Below, one piece after another: positions 11,101 to 19,915 of a DNA stretch of 64,000 nucleotides. The first letter of the stretch is position 1, and each line of letters starts with the position of its first letter. Source of the stretch: CBDFJH01 sp965198095. Its GTDB lineage: Bacteria; Latescibacterota; UBA2968; GCA-2709665. The position numbers were made by a program, and so were the translations under genes. Below the pieces are notes generated by a model, which had not been told where the DNA came from, did no database searches, and worked only from the letters and a program-made list of their open reading frames with translations. Location of the stretch: the NCBI GenBank assembly GCA_965198095.1, contig OZ240239.1, positions 3,658,001-3,722,000 on the forward strand, read 5' to 3'.

Positions 11101-11520
11101 TCAGCCGGAAACGGCCTGCTCACCGAAGAAGAATGCAATCTCCTTGGCTCCGTTCTCGGGAGAATCAGACGCGTGCGCCGCGTTTTCCTGAACGCCGCAT
11201 CCGAACGCCTTCCGGATCGTCCCCGCTGCCGCCCGGGCCGGATCGGTGGCTCCCACCACCTGCCTCAAGCGGGCAACCGCGTCTTCACCCTCGAGCACGG
11301 CCGGAACGGAGGGGCCCGACGTCATGAAATCGATCAGATGGGGATAAAACGGACGCGCCCGATGCACGGCATAAAACTCGGCCGCCTGGGCGCACGTCAA
11401 GGTCGTCATCTCCATCTCGACGATTCTGAATCCTCTCTCTTCCACGAATTTGAGGATTTCGCCCACGGCGTTTCGTCTCACGGCATCCGGTTTGATGATC
11501 AACAGCGTTCTGATCGCCAC
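11101..11520 (-). CDS. ndk: Nucleoside diphosphate kinase
   Basis: 139 residues from a GTG start (VAIRTLLIIKPDAV), the usual size. The phospho-accepting His lies in NAAHASDSPENGAKEI, a small variant of the common N-x-x-HGSDS pattern (Ala instead of Gly). The enzyme transfers the gamma phosphate between nucleoside triphosphates and diphosphates. A frame extending 44 codons upstream is rejected because it covers the promoter and hairpin. The gene heads the ndk-yceD-rpmF-fab cluster. Confidence 0.94.
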   Translation of the reverse strand: MAIRTLLIIKPDAVRRNAVGEILKFVEERGFRIVEMEMTTLTCAQAAEFYAVHRARPFYPHLIDFMTSGPSVPAVLEGEDAVARLRQVVGATDPARAAAGTIRKAFGCGVQENAAHASDSPENGAKEIAFFFGEQAVSG

Positions 11521-11554
11521 GACGATTCCACAGGACACGAACGACGGACAAACA

Positions 11555-11576
11555 AAGCGCCCCGTGAGGGGCGTTT
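11555..11576. other. Leader hairpin upstream of ndk
   Basis: A 9-pair stem (core CGCCCC/GGGGCG, loop GTGA, flanked by A and T runs) lies about 40 bases after the predicted ndk transcription start and before its GTG. On the minus strand the stem is followed by a T-rich stretch, so it could be a terminator-like attenuator; it could equally be an mRNA stabilising hairpin. Confidence 0.45.
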
Positions 11577-11617
11577 GAAAAAATCCCGAAATGTGGCCTA
11601 TCACCCTGAAGATGAAG

Positions 11618-11646
11618 AAGATAGAATTTCCTCTCGGATTTGTCAA
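11618..11646 (-). promoter_or_regulatory. Predicted sigma70-type promoter of ndk-yceD-rpmF-fab cluster
   Basis: On the minus strand, TTGACA and TATCTT are separated by exactly 17 bases. It points to ndk and lies back to back with the promoter of the ether-lipid operon, 28 bp away. Confidence 0.6.
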
Positions 11647-11674
11647 CCTCAATTTTCCGATTCAAAGAATTCGG

Positions 11675-11703
11675 TTGACACGGAGGGAAGTCTGGCGTTT
11701 AAT
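11675..11703 (+). promoter_or_regulatory. Predicted sigma70-type promoter of ether-lipid operon
   Basis: TTGACA, 17 bases, TTTAAT on the plus strand. The transcript would have a leader of about 370 bases before the fatty acyl-CoA reductase gene. Confidence 0.6.
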
Positions 11704-11709
11704 TATATT

Positions 11710-12078
11710 CGGTTCAACGATATACTTGGTTCAACGAGAATGCTTTGAGAACGCCCGGTCACGTTCGACGAACCCGCCTCCGCCGTCCGTCGCCACGGCA
11801 AACCGCCCCCGCGAGCCGAAGGCCAAAAGCCTGAGATTTCCTGCCGCCTTCCCTGCCTTGCCGGCAGGCAGGGAAGGCGGGCGTGAGCAGTGAATCCCGG
11901 GTCGAACCGCCACTGCGGGCAATCAAGAAGGTGACGACCGCTGCTGATCGCCGGCGCAGGATGTGCGCAAACGCTTCCCTTCCGTCCCACCGACCCAGTC
12001 AAGCCGCTGTAAATTCCCGAAAAAGAGAACCCTCTCGGCCGATCCAAGACGCCAAAACATAACAGATCTCGTGTCTCC
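11710..12078 (+). other. Long untranslated leader with a 33-base hairpin
   Basis: No convincing coding sequence. At 11,846-11,878 a near-perfect hairpin of about 16 pairs (arms GCCTTCCCTGCC / GGCAGGGAAGGC, inner CCGG) belongs to the CCTGCC-type hairpin family seen repeatedly in the accessory island. It may be an inserted repeat or a leader regulatory structure. Confidence 0.5.
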
Positions 12079-13692
12079 ATGGGCCTGATTTCGCTTGCCG
12101 TAAAAGGAAAAGTCTTCTTCATCACCGGAGCCACCGGGTTCGTGGCAAAAGGGCTGGTCGAAAAGCTCCTGCGTGACACTCCCGACGTGAAACGGATCTA
12201 CCTCCTCATTCGGCCCGGGAGGAAGGGCTCGGCAGAGCAGCGGCTGGATCGCGAGATCATATCCTCCAACGCGTTCTCGAGACTCAGAGGGCGGCTGGGC
12301 CCGGACTTCGATCCGGCGATCCGCCCGAAACTGGTCGCGGTCCCGGGCGATTTGTCCCAGACGAGAATGGGCTTGTCTCCCGAACTGTATTCCGGGTTGC
12401 GGGAGGAAGTGGACATCGTCGTCAACTGCGCCGCGAGCGTCGTGTTCGACGAGCGTCTGGACCGCGCGCTCGAACTGAATACCCTTGGGGCCCGTCGCAT
12501 CCTGGAGTTCGCCAAGGCCTGCCGGGATGCCATTTTCGTACACGTATCCACGGCCTACGTCAACGGTCGGCAGACGGGTCACATCCCGGAGAGACTGCTC
12601 TCCCCCGAACAAATCATCCGAAGGACCACGGGAAACGGGCACGCACTCGACTTCGACCTGGACTCGGAGATCGAATCCATACGGAAGTTCCGAAATGACG
12701 TCATCGCTGACGCGAAACAGCCCAGTCTGAAAGCCCGGTTTCACCGAACGCTCGAACGGCAGAACAGAGGAAAGCGGGTTACGGCATACCGGCGAACACA
12801 TCAGCTTGATGCCCTGCGCGAACGCTGGATCACGCAAAAGCTCGTGAAAGAAGGGATGTCGCGTGCACGCGAGCTGGGGTGGAATGACACCTATACCTTC
12901 ACAAAGGCCATGGGCGAACAGATCATCGCGAGGCACCGGGGCAGTCTGCCGACGGCTATTGTCCGCCCTTCCATCATCGAGAGCAGTCTCTGCGATCCGG
13001 AGCCTGGCTGGCTGGATGGGTTGAAGGTCGCCGATCCCCTCTTCGTGCATTACGGCAAGGGGCGCCTGGCCCACTTTCCCGCGAACCCCGACATCGTGCT
13101 CGACATCGTGCCCGTCGACATCGTGACCAATGCGATCATCGCGATCCTGCCTCAGGTGAGAAGGCGAGAGGAGATGCGGGTTTACCAGGTCGCGACGAGT
13201 TCCGTCAACCCTTTGAAGCTCGGAGACCTGGCCCATTGGGTCTACGAGTACTTCAGTAAGCGGCCCATGCAGGACAGGGACGGGAAACCGATCCACGTGC
13301 AAAAATGGCGCTTTCCGACCCCCGACGCATTTCAGCGCCAGGCTCGATTCAGGTATCAGCTTCCCCTCGCGGTCCTCCTGTGGCTGGCGGACCACGTGCC
13401 GGTCCTTCCCACCAGGATGAAACGGAAGATCTCCGTTTTCGAGGCCACGTTCCGGCGTCTCCTTTCCCTGAGCGAAATCTATGGACCCTATGCCACCCTC
13501 GACTGCCGTTTCGAGACCGAAAACATCCGGCGGCTGCATCGGGCGCTGGATCCGGAAGATCGGAGTCTGTTCGGCTTCGACGTCTCGAACATCGAGTGGC
13601 AGGCGTACGTGCAGGAAATTCACCTTCCCGGCCTGAAGCGCCACGTGCTGAAGGAGAATCCGGTGAAGCGGCCGACAGGACAACGTGGATAA
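12079..13692 (+). CDS. Fatty acyl-CoA reductase (alcohol-forming, NAD-binding_4/'male sterility' type)
   Basis: 537 residues. An extended-SDR NADPH-binding motif FITGATGFVAKGLVEKLL lies at residues 14-31, followed by YLLIRPGRKG and the substrate-domain segment VVNCAASVVFDERLDRALELNTLG. The catalytic Tyr272/Lys276 pair is in TYTFTKAMGEQ. This is the pattern of eukaryote-like FARs, which reduce fatty acyl-CoA (or acyl-ACP) to the fatty alcohol. In this operon the alcohol would be the co-substrate of the alkyl-DHAP synthase two genes downstream. The stop shares one base with the next start (TAATG). Confidence 0.88.
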   Translation: MGLISLAVKGKVFFITGATGFVAKGLVEKLLRDTPDVKRIYLLIRPGRKGSAEQRLDREIISSNAFSRLRGRLGPDFDPAIRPKLVAVPGDLSQTRMGLSPELYSGLREEVDIVVNCAASVVFDERLDRALELNTLGARRILEFAKACRDAIFVHVSTAYVNGRQTGHIPERLLSPEQIIRRTTGNGHALDFDLDSEIESIRKFRNDVIADAKQPSLKARFHRTLERQNRGKRVTAYRRTHQLDALRERWITQKLVKEGMSRARELGWNDTYTFTKAMGEQIIARHRGSLPTAIVRPSIIESSLCDPEPGWLDGLKVADPLFVHYGKGRLAHFPANPDIVLDIVPVDIVTNAIIAILPQVRRREEMRVYQVATSSVNPLKLGDLAHWVYEYFSKRPMQDRDGKPIHVQKWRFPTPDAFQRQARFRYQLPLAVLLWLADHVPVLPTRMKRKISVFEATFRRLLSLSEIYGPYATLDCRFETENIRRLHRALDPEDRSLFGFDVSNIEWQAYVQEIHLPGLKRHVLKENPVKRPTGQRG

Positions 13693-15683
13693 TGGGCGCG
13701 CGTTATACCGGTTCAACCCCCGTTCTCGAGCGTCACGTCAACCAGCTGCTCGAAAATCCCGAGCGCATGCTGTCCCTCTATGACCGGTTTGCCCAAGAGC
13801 TGATCGAGGTTGGACGGCTGGAAGGCTATTTCGAGGGTTGGGCGCCCGACCGCCTGAGATGGCCGGCGAGTCGCTCGGCGACCGGGACGGGAGACCTCTC
13901 CGGACTGCAGAAGCGGGCCGAGCTCGTGGGTGAAATCTTTCGCGGGGTGACGAACCTGAGGGACGAACGGCTCTTCGATGCCTACGAGCCCTTCAAGCGT
14001 CTGACGTCCGCCTATCGCGAGGGGAATCGACTCTACGTGCAGGTCAAACGCGCCTTCCTGGAACGAAGCGCCGGTACGGAGCAGGACTATCTCCAGCTTT
14101 ACCAGAGCGTTTACGTGGAAGCCCTTTCGAGGGGAGACGACCTGTTTTCTCCCGACGTGGGTGAGGCGGCGCTCGTCCGGGCCAGGATCTCGCGCGCGCC
14201 CCTCTCCCACGCGCAACCGGTGGCCGAACACCTGTCGACCTCGGTTCTGGACGAAGATCCCAGGTGGGAAGAGACCTATGCCTGCACGGTCGACGGCCGA
14301 CCGATCCGGGCTTCGCTGAGGGACCTGCTCGAAAAGGTGGCCAAAAGGACCCTGGACTACATCGCTGCGGGCGGGCGCCTCGCGACCCACTTCAACACCT
14401 ACAACAACCTCGGCTGGTTCGGCAGCTCCATCTGGAAGGTCATCGCGGACGTCGACCTGTCACGCCTCAAGCTGCAGATCCGGCAGCCCGGAAACCGCGG
14501 CGCGCTCACCGCCGTTGAAGAGGACATCCATCTCGGGATCGGGATGCTGGTCGAGTTCCTGCAGGCCCACCGCGAGGACCCCTCCAGGCTGAAACCGGAG
14601 AAATACTGGTACGGACAGGACTACAGCTACCTCACTCGGGACATGATCGACCTCGCCCGGAGGCTCGTTCAGAACGTGAACGCACGTATGGCGAGGGCCG
14701 GCCAGGAGATCGCAAAGGTCGAATGCCCGCCCCTGCTGGCCGGCGTTCGAGCCGGGCGTTTTCTCGAATATCCACACGTGGGCAAGCAGTCGGAGCGATC
14801 TTCCTGGCGTCGCGCCTTGACGCTGATGCGATGGGCCGGCATCTCCTGGAAAGTGGGCAGGCGTCGTGCGCGGCTGACCCGGCAGGGCTTGCCCGAAGAA
14901 ATCCGTTGGCAGCGGGCCTGGCAAACGTGGGTCTCCTGGTCGGACGCCACGCTTCGCGCCTTCGGCATCCAGGTTCGGGTGCGTCTGGATCCGGACTTTC
15001 TCGCGGTCGCCGATGATCTCGGTCTGACCCGCGGCGGGCAGAAGGTGCTCTTTCTGCCGACGCACCAGTCTCTCCTCGACCACCCGATCATGTACAAAAT
15101 CTTGACGTCACCCGTGCTGATGTCGGCGATGGGATGGCGGGAACCGGTCAGCTGCGCCTTTCTCGCGCGGACCGGGCTCTCCAGGGCCGGCGTGCGAATC
15201 GGCCGGTTCGACATGACCATGTTCGGGGTTTCTTCAGAGACCTTCGATCGCATGTTCGAGGAGTTGGACGGCTACGTGACGCGCGAGCGTCTCGGTGGGA
15301 CAGGCACGACGGCGCTCAGGCTGATCGAGGCCCTGAAGAAGCGCCCGGGCGTCATCTATCCCACGGCGACCGTGGGCGCCTTCGACCTGCAGCTTTTCCC
15401 ATTGCAGCACGCGATGTTTGCGCAGCTGCCGCACGACGTGATCATCATTCCCGTTGCGTTTCGGGGCGCGCACGCCCTCTGGCCGAAGTGCCCCAAGGGC
15501 AATCTCCAGATCAATCCCGGCCTCGTCGAAGCCGTGATCGCCCCTCCGATGCTCGGCGAGACCACGCTCCTGCCCAAACGCAAGTCGCTGCGGATTCAGC
15601 TCGAAGCTGCCACGCTCTTTCAGGCCGTTCACATCACGTCCCTGTTGAACCCCGAGCGATCTGCCGAGCCGATAAGGTCCTGA
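13692..15683 (+). CDS. PlsC-type acyltransferase with long N-terminal domain (DHAP/G3P acyltransferase-like)
   Basis: 663 residues from the ATG giving MGARYTGSTP; a frame extending further upstream overlaps the reductase gene. The HX4D acyltransferase motif is HQSLLDHP near residue 460, followed by a YPTATVGAFDLQLFP region in the place of the substrate-binding 'FPEG' block. The N-terminal 430 residues are mostly helical and unfamiliar. By context it should acylate dihydroxyacetone phosphate (GNPAT-like) to give acyl-DHAP for the downstream alkyl-DHAP synthase. Glycerol-3-phosphate acylation is the alternative. It is 5 bp upstream of that gene. Confidence 0.8.
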   Translation: MGARYTGSTPVLERHVNQLLENPERMLSLYDRFAQELIEVGRLEGYFEGWAPDRLRWPASRSATGTGDLSGLQKRAELVGEIFRGVTNLRDERLFDAYEPFKRLTSAYREGNRLYVQVKRAFLERSAGTEQDYLQLYQSVYVEALSRGDDLFSPDVGEAALVRARISRAPLSHAQPVAEHLSTSVLDEDPRWEETYACTVDGRPIRASLRDLLEKVAKRTLDYIAAGGRLATHFNTYNNLGWFGSSIWKVIADVDLSRLKLQIRQPGNRGALTAVEEDIHLGIGMLVEFLQAHREDPSRLKPEKYWYGQDYSYLTRDMIDLARRLVQNVNARMARAGQEIAKVECPPLLAGVRAGRFLEYPHVGKQSERSSWRRALTLMRWAGISWKVGRRRARLTRQGLPEEIRWQRAWQTWVSWSDATLRAFGIQVRVRLDPDFLAVADDLGLTRGGQKVLFLPTHQSLLDHPIMYKILTSPVLMSAMGWREPVSCAFLARTGLSRAGVRIGRFDMTMFGVSSETFDRMFEELDGYVTRERLGGTGTTALRLIEALKKRPGVIYPTATVGAFDLQLFPLQHAMFAQLPHDVIIIPVAFRGAHALWPKCPKGNLQINPGLVEAVIAPPMLGETTLLPKRKSLRIQLEAATLFQAVHITSLLNPERSAEPIRS

Positions 15684-15688
15684 ACGCG

Positions 15689-17533
15689 ATGTTCGACGTC
15701 ATCATCCTTGTCGTCATGCTGGTCTTGGCCGGCGCCTGTCTGTTCCTCCTGAGACGGCGGACGGCGGCGCAGACTCCGGAGGCGTGCTACGACCTGTCGG
15801 AAGCGCGGAGGTATCCACACAGATGGGGCTACGTGGACACCCGGTTCGAGTTCGACGGCCCCCGAAGCGTAAAGGTCACCGGAAGCAGGTATCTCCTCTC
15901 CGGGTTCAGCATGCCCGGCCTCATTCCCTTCCTCGAAGAGGTCCTGGACGTTCAAATTCAGCCCGATGACCTGAACGTGGAGAACGAGCACGCCGAGATT
16001 CCGGCGCCGGCGCTGAATCACGCCTTTCTGGCCTCGATCAAAGCCCGTCTCCAAGCGGATCAGTACTCCGTCGACCCCGAAGACAGGCTGATCCACAGCC
16101 ACGGGCAGCTGAGTGTGGACGAGATCTATCAGATCCTCTACGGAACCTCCGTGAAACGGGTCGTCGACCTCGTCCTCTATCCGGAAGCGGAAGCGGACGT
16201 AGAGGCCATCATCCGGCTCGCCTCGGAACAGAATGTCTGCCTGATCCCCTACGGCGGAGGTACGAACGTCAGCGGCGCGCTGTCCTGCCCCGAAGGTGAA
16301 GACCGAATGACCGCATCGGTCGACATGAGGCGGATGAACCGAATCTTGTGGATCGACGAAGAAAACGCGCAGGCCTGCGTGGAAGCGGGAATCACAGGCA
16401 AACAGCTGGAGAAGGCGTTGGACGAGAAGGGATACACGTCGGGGCACGATCCGGACAGCATCGAGTTTTCAACCCTTGGCGGATGGATCTCCACGAACGC
16501 CAGCGGGATGAAGAAAAACAAGTATGGCAACATCGAAGATATCGTGCTCGACGCGACGCTGGTCACGCCCACCGGAAACGTCGAAACAAAAGCGGTGACC
16601 CCCAGAAACTCGATCGGCGTGCAGCCCCGAGGCCTGCTGTTCGGGAGCGAAGGAAACTTCGGAATCATCACCAAGGCCGTCATCAAGATCCATCCGAGGC
16701 CCCAGGCGCAGGAATACGGTTCTCTGGTGTTCCCGACATTCGAGAGGGGCGTCGCCTTCCTGAAGGCGCTGCGCCAGGAGGGAACGTTGCCCGCGAGCAT
16801 TCGACTCGTCAACAACAAGGAGTTCAGGTTCGGGCAGGCCTTGAAGGCCAAGCCGACCTTCTGGAAAGCGAGGATCAGCAGACTTCAAACGTTCTTCCTG
16901 CTTCGGATCCTCGGGTTCGATTCCAAGGAGATGGTCGCCTGCAGCATCCTGATGGAAGGCTCAAAAAAGGAGGTGCGACAGCAGAAGCGGCCTATTTTCA
17001 CGCTCGCCAAGGCCTACGGGGGCAAGAGCGGCGGCGCGGCCAACGGGAGGCGGGGCTACGTGCTCACCTTCGGCATCGCCTACATCAGGGACTTCTGCAA
17101 CGCCTGCCGCATTTTGGGCGAAACGTTTGAAACCTCGGTTCCGTGGAACCGGATTCGCTACGTATGTCAGGGCGTGGAAAGGGGATTGGCCGAGCAGGCA
17201 AAGATGAAGAACGTCCCCGGCAAACCCTACCTGTCCTACCGCGTGACCCAGACCTACCACACCGGCGTCTGCATCTATTTCACGATGGGACTTTATGGAA
17301 AAGGACTGGAGAACGCCACCGGAGTCTTTCACGAGATCGAAGACCATTTGCGGCAGATCATCATAGACAACGGCGGCTCCCTGTCTCACCACCACGGCGT
17401 GGGCAAGGTTCGACAGGCCTTCCTGCCACAGGTACACTCCGAAAACAGCATCAGCGTCGTTCGTGAATCCAAACGGGCGATGGACCCGAACAACACGTTC
17501 GGGATCGGGAATGGCGTTTTCTGGAACGTCTGA
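15689..17533 (+). CDS. Alkyldihydroxyacetonephosphate synthase (FAD-dependent)
   Basis: 614 residues. An N-terminal membrane anchor (VIILVVMLVLAGACLFLL) is followed by a FAD-binding domain with LIPYGGGTNVSGAL near residue 188 and STLGGWISTNASG. The C-terminal active-site segment LSHHHGVGK, near residue 567, carries the His triplet conserved in alkyl-DHAP synthases. The enzyme swaps the acyl chain of acyl-DHAP for a fatty alcohol, forming the ether bond. Related FAD-linked oxidases lack the His triplet in this setting, so the call is specific. The neighbouring reductase and acyltransferase would supply both substrates. Confidence 0.9.
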   Translation: MFDVIILVVMLVLAGACLFLLRRRTAAQTPEACYDLSEARRYPHRWGYVDTRFEFDGPRSVKVTGSRYLLSGFSMPGLIPFLEEVLDVQIQPDDLNVENEHAEIPAPALNHAFLASIKARLQADQYSVDPEDRLIHSHGQLSVDEIYQILYGTSVKRVVDLVLYPEAEADVEAIIRLASEQNVCLIPYGGGTNVSGALSCPEGEDRMTASVDMRRMNRILWIDEENAQACVEAGITGKQLEKALDEKGYTSGHDPDSIEFSTLGGWISTNASGMKKNKYGNIEDIVLDATLVTPTGNVETKAVTPRNSIGVQPRGLLFGSEGNFGIITKAVIKIHPRPQAQEYGSLVFPTFERGVAFLKALRQEGTLPASIRLVNNKEFRFGQALKAKPTFWKARISRLQTFFLLRILGFDSKEMVACSILMEGSKKEVRQQKRPIFTLAKAYGGKSGGAANGRRGYVLTFGIAYIRDFCNACRILGETFETSVPWNRIRYVCQGVERGLAEQAKMKNVPGKPYLSYRVTQTYHTGVCIYFTMGLYGKGLENATGVFHEIEDHLRQIIIDNGGSLSHHHGVGKVRQAFLPQVHSENSISVVRESKRAMDPNNTFGIGNGVFWNV

Positions 17534-17596
17534 CCGCACGTTGCGATCCGTCGTCCAACCTGCAAGACGCACGATACGATCCGGTTCTTTTGACTC

Positions 17597-18424
17597 TTGA
17601 CTGACTCCTTCCGAGAAAAGACGGTCATCATAACGGGGGCATCGTCCGGGCTCGGCTCGGCGCTGGCCCGGGCGTTCTCGAAGCTGGGCGCCCGCCTCGT
17701 CCTGTGCTCCAGAAACGAGGAAAAGCTGAAAGAGACCGGAAGGCTTTGCCGGAAGCCGGGGTCGTCTCCCGTCACCGTCGTGGGAGACGTCACGAACCCC
17801 GGGGACTGCAAGAGGCTGGTGGAAACGGCGATCTCGAGCCACGGCACGATCGACTATCTGATCGCGAACGCGGGCGTGAGCATGTGGGCGAGATTCGAGG
17901 ACGTTCAGGACATCTCGATATTCGGGAAAATCATGGAGACGAACTACCTGGGCGCAGTCCACTGCATCTACTACGCGCTTCCCCATCTCAGAAAGAGCAG
18001 CGGGATGATCGTGGCCGTTTCCTCGATCCAGGGGAAGATAGGGGTTCCGCTTCACACCGGTTATGGCGCATCGAAGCACGCGTTACAGGGCTTCCTTGCC
18101 TCGTTGCGGGCCGAGCTCGGCGGGAGCGGCGTCGATATTCTCACCGTCCTGCCGCATTGGGTGCGAGGGACGCAACTGAGAAGCAACGCCTTCCAAAAGG
18201 ACGGCAAGGCGGTCGCGACGTCGCCAAAACAACACAGCAAGGCGTCGATCTCGCTTCAAGAATGCTCGAAGGCCATCCTCAAGGCCATGCAGAAGAGACA
18301 GGCAGAGCTGGTCATCCCGCCAAAGCTCAAACTCCTTCTCTGGTTGAATCTGATCAGCCCCAAGATCGTGGACTTTCTGGTGAAGGGAAAGGTGGAACAG
18401 CAGACGAACGGCCCGAGCCCGTAG
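17597..18424 (+). CDS. Short-chain dehydrogenase/reductase (candidate alkyl/acyl-DHAP reductase)
   Basis: 275 residues from a TTG start (LTDSFREKTVIITGAS). The NAD(P)-binding TGASSGLG and the catalytic Tyr156/Lys160 (GYGASKHALQG) are classical SDR features; NAG in LIANAGVSM is the usual structural motif. A hydrophobic C-terminal stretch (KLLLWLNLISPKIVDFLV) suggests membrane association, as in the DHRS7B/PexRAP group of acyl/alkyl-DHAP reductases. It is the fourth gene of the operon, 63 bp after the synthase, and would reduce alkyl-DHAP to alkyl-glycerol-3-phosphate. The reaction is inferred from context. Confidence 0.8.
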   Translation: MTDSFREKTVIITGASSGLGSALARAFSKLGARLVLCSRNEEKLKETGRLCRKPGSSPVTVVGDVTNPGDCKRLVETAISSHGTIDYLIANAGVSMWARFEDVQDISIFGKIMETNYLGAVHCIYYALPHLRKSSGMIVAVSSIQGKIGVPLHTGYGASKHALQGFLASLRAELGGSGVDILTVLPHWVRGTQLRSNAFQKDGKAVATSPKQHSKASISLQECSKAILKAMQKRQAELVIPPKLKLLLWLNLISPKIVDFLVKGKVEQQTNGPSP

Positions 18425-18823
18425 CCGTGACCCGGCGGTCCGGCATCCTCCGTCCGCGACGTTGACGGCATCCCAGCCGTGTGACGCCGTTCCTTCCGTT
18501 CAACCACAATGTTCCGCAATTACAAGGGCCCTGTGTCCCTGAGTGCCCAATGAGCGGGATGCTCAGCTGATCATCACCCAAGAATCTCGCGGGTGTATCG
18601 AAGGGCCGGGTCTGCCTGTCGGGTGAGCCTCGTCTCTCGATACACCCCTCGCCCTGTGGGCTCGGGGCTCTCGAGACGAACGGGGTCACTGATATGTATT
18701 GACCCCTGTCAAGGGCTCCGCCGGTGGTGTATGTCCAACGCCACAACTTTCGTAGATTGACCCACTGACCACCGAGATTTGGAGTGACGCATACTGCGAT
18801 CGAAGGAGGCCTTTCATATACTC

Positions 18824-18891
18824 GTCAATGCACAAGGTCCAAATCACGAGTGCCACGGGCGGCTCGCCCGCCCGTGAAAAATTCATTGCTC
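18824..18891 (+). repeat. Dispersed REP-like repeat A, copy 1
   Basis: About 65 bases around a palindromic core GCCACGGGCGGCTCGCCC followed by GCCCGTG. Other copies lie at 47,395-47,459 (inverted) and 51,708-51,772 (same strand), with more than 85% identity by eye. Confidence 0.85.
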
Positions 18892-18896
18892 CAAGT

Positions 18897-18950
18897 CTTA
18901 CAAAATTCGCTCGTCATTTTCCACCGGCAGCAAGCTGCCGGTGCCACACG
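18897..18950 (+). repeat. Dispersed REP-like repeat B, copy 1
   Basis: About 54 bases containing the palindrome CACCGGCAGCAAGCTGCCGG. A second copy with about three differences lies at 51,400-51,451, immediately after the selenoprotein gene. Confidence 0.85.
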
Positions 18951-19177
18951 GTTACGCATTGACCCGTCAAGAGTTCGGAAGGGGCGGCAATAACGGTTGA
19001 CACGATACGCCCCTGTCATACGCCGAAATGATGCCAACGATTTACCGCTCCCGGTCGTATGCCGGTCAAACCCGGTGCGTTCGCCGGGCGCGAGTCTGAC
19101 ATCCCGTACGTTCACGCGATCGTTCCGGAGCAGACGTCCGGCGCCGACGTTTCGGGATACAGGTCCGGTCTCCGGCG

Positions 19178-19915
19178 TCACGGTCTCCTTTTGTCTCCAT
19201 CCCGGGGGATTGGGTGACACGCGTCGAGCAGACGCCCCAGATCGACGTGCCGCTCCACCAACGTCTGCATCTTACCCAAGGCGCCGCCATCGACATCGAC
19301 CTCGATGTCGAACGGAATCGAGCCCAGCGAAGGCACGCCGGAGCGCCGGGTCACGACGTCCGGGCTGGTCTGCGCCGCGATATCGACGGGACCCGCCTGC
19401 GCGGCGCAGTAGACGACGCCGCACACCTTCAGGTCGCGAGCAGCCGCGGCCTCGAGGGTGAGCAGCGTGTGATTGATCGTGCCGAGTGTGGTCCGAGCGA
19501 CCACAATCAACGGAAGACCGGTCCGGGCGGCCAGATCGACGACGGAAAAATCCTCCCCGACCGGGACGAGCAACCCGCCCACCCCCTCTACGATCATGCA
19601 GGAATGGTTCGAACGAAGTCTCGCGTAGGCCTCCAGCACCGCATCGAGATCCACCTTTTTCTCTTCGAGACGGGCCGCCACGTTCGGCGAAACCGGGGCC
19701 TGAAGCGACACCGGGTTGATCTCTTCCATTGCATCCCGAACAGAGGCAGCCTCGCGGAGCACGCGGGCGTCATTCGATTTTCCGGCGGACACCGGCTTCA
19801 TGACCCCGACGTCCATCCCCCTCGCGCGCAAGGCGCGGACCAGACCTGCGGCCACGGCTGTCTTGCCCACGCCCGTATCCGTACCGGTGATGAAGAATCC
19901 GCTCGCCACCCTCAC
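19178..19915 (-). CDS. bioD: ATP-dependent dethiobiotin synthetase
   Basis: 245 residues. The P-loop is FFITGTDTGVGKT at the N-terminus, followed by MKPVSAG, and IVEGVGGLLVPVGEDF matches the Mg2+/nucleotide-binding segment of BioD. It closes the ureido ring of 7,8-diaminopelargonate with CO2 and ATP. The GTG start overlaps the bioA stop by 4 bases, so the two are coupled. bioB, bioF and bioC are not in the window. Confidence 0.95.
   Translation of the reverse strand: MRVASGFFITGTDTGVGKTAVAAGLVRALRARGMDVGVMKPVSAGKSNDARVLREAASVRDAMEEINPVSLQAPVSPNVAARLEEKKVDLDAVLEAYARLRSNHSCMIVEGVGGLLVPVGEDFSVVDLAARTGLPLIVVARTTLGTINHTLLTLEAAAARDLKVCGVVYCAAQAGPVDIAAQTSPDVVTRRSGVPSLGSIPFDIEVDVDGGALGKMQTLVERHVDLGRLLDACHPIPRDGDKRRP

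Larger units (their letters stand above)
18425..19177. repeat. Repeat-rich convergent intergenic region
   Basis: No gene seen. It holds a long-armed inverted repeat (GGGTGTATCGA near 18,590 and TCGATACACCC near 18,640), a 30-base segment at 18,527-18,556 that recurs inverted at 47,488-47,518, and REP-like copies at 18,824-18,891 and 18,897-18,950. It lies between the ends of the ether-lipid and biotin operons, a usual place for REP-type repeats. Confidence 0.7.

Noticed and set aside
11923..13716. 597-codon open frame on the minus strand opposite the acyl-CoA reductase
   Set aside because: Shadow frame in high G+C DNA; the plus-strand frame has full FAR motifs and the minus frame matches no family.
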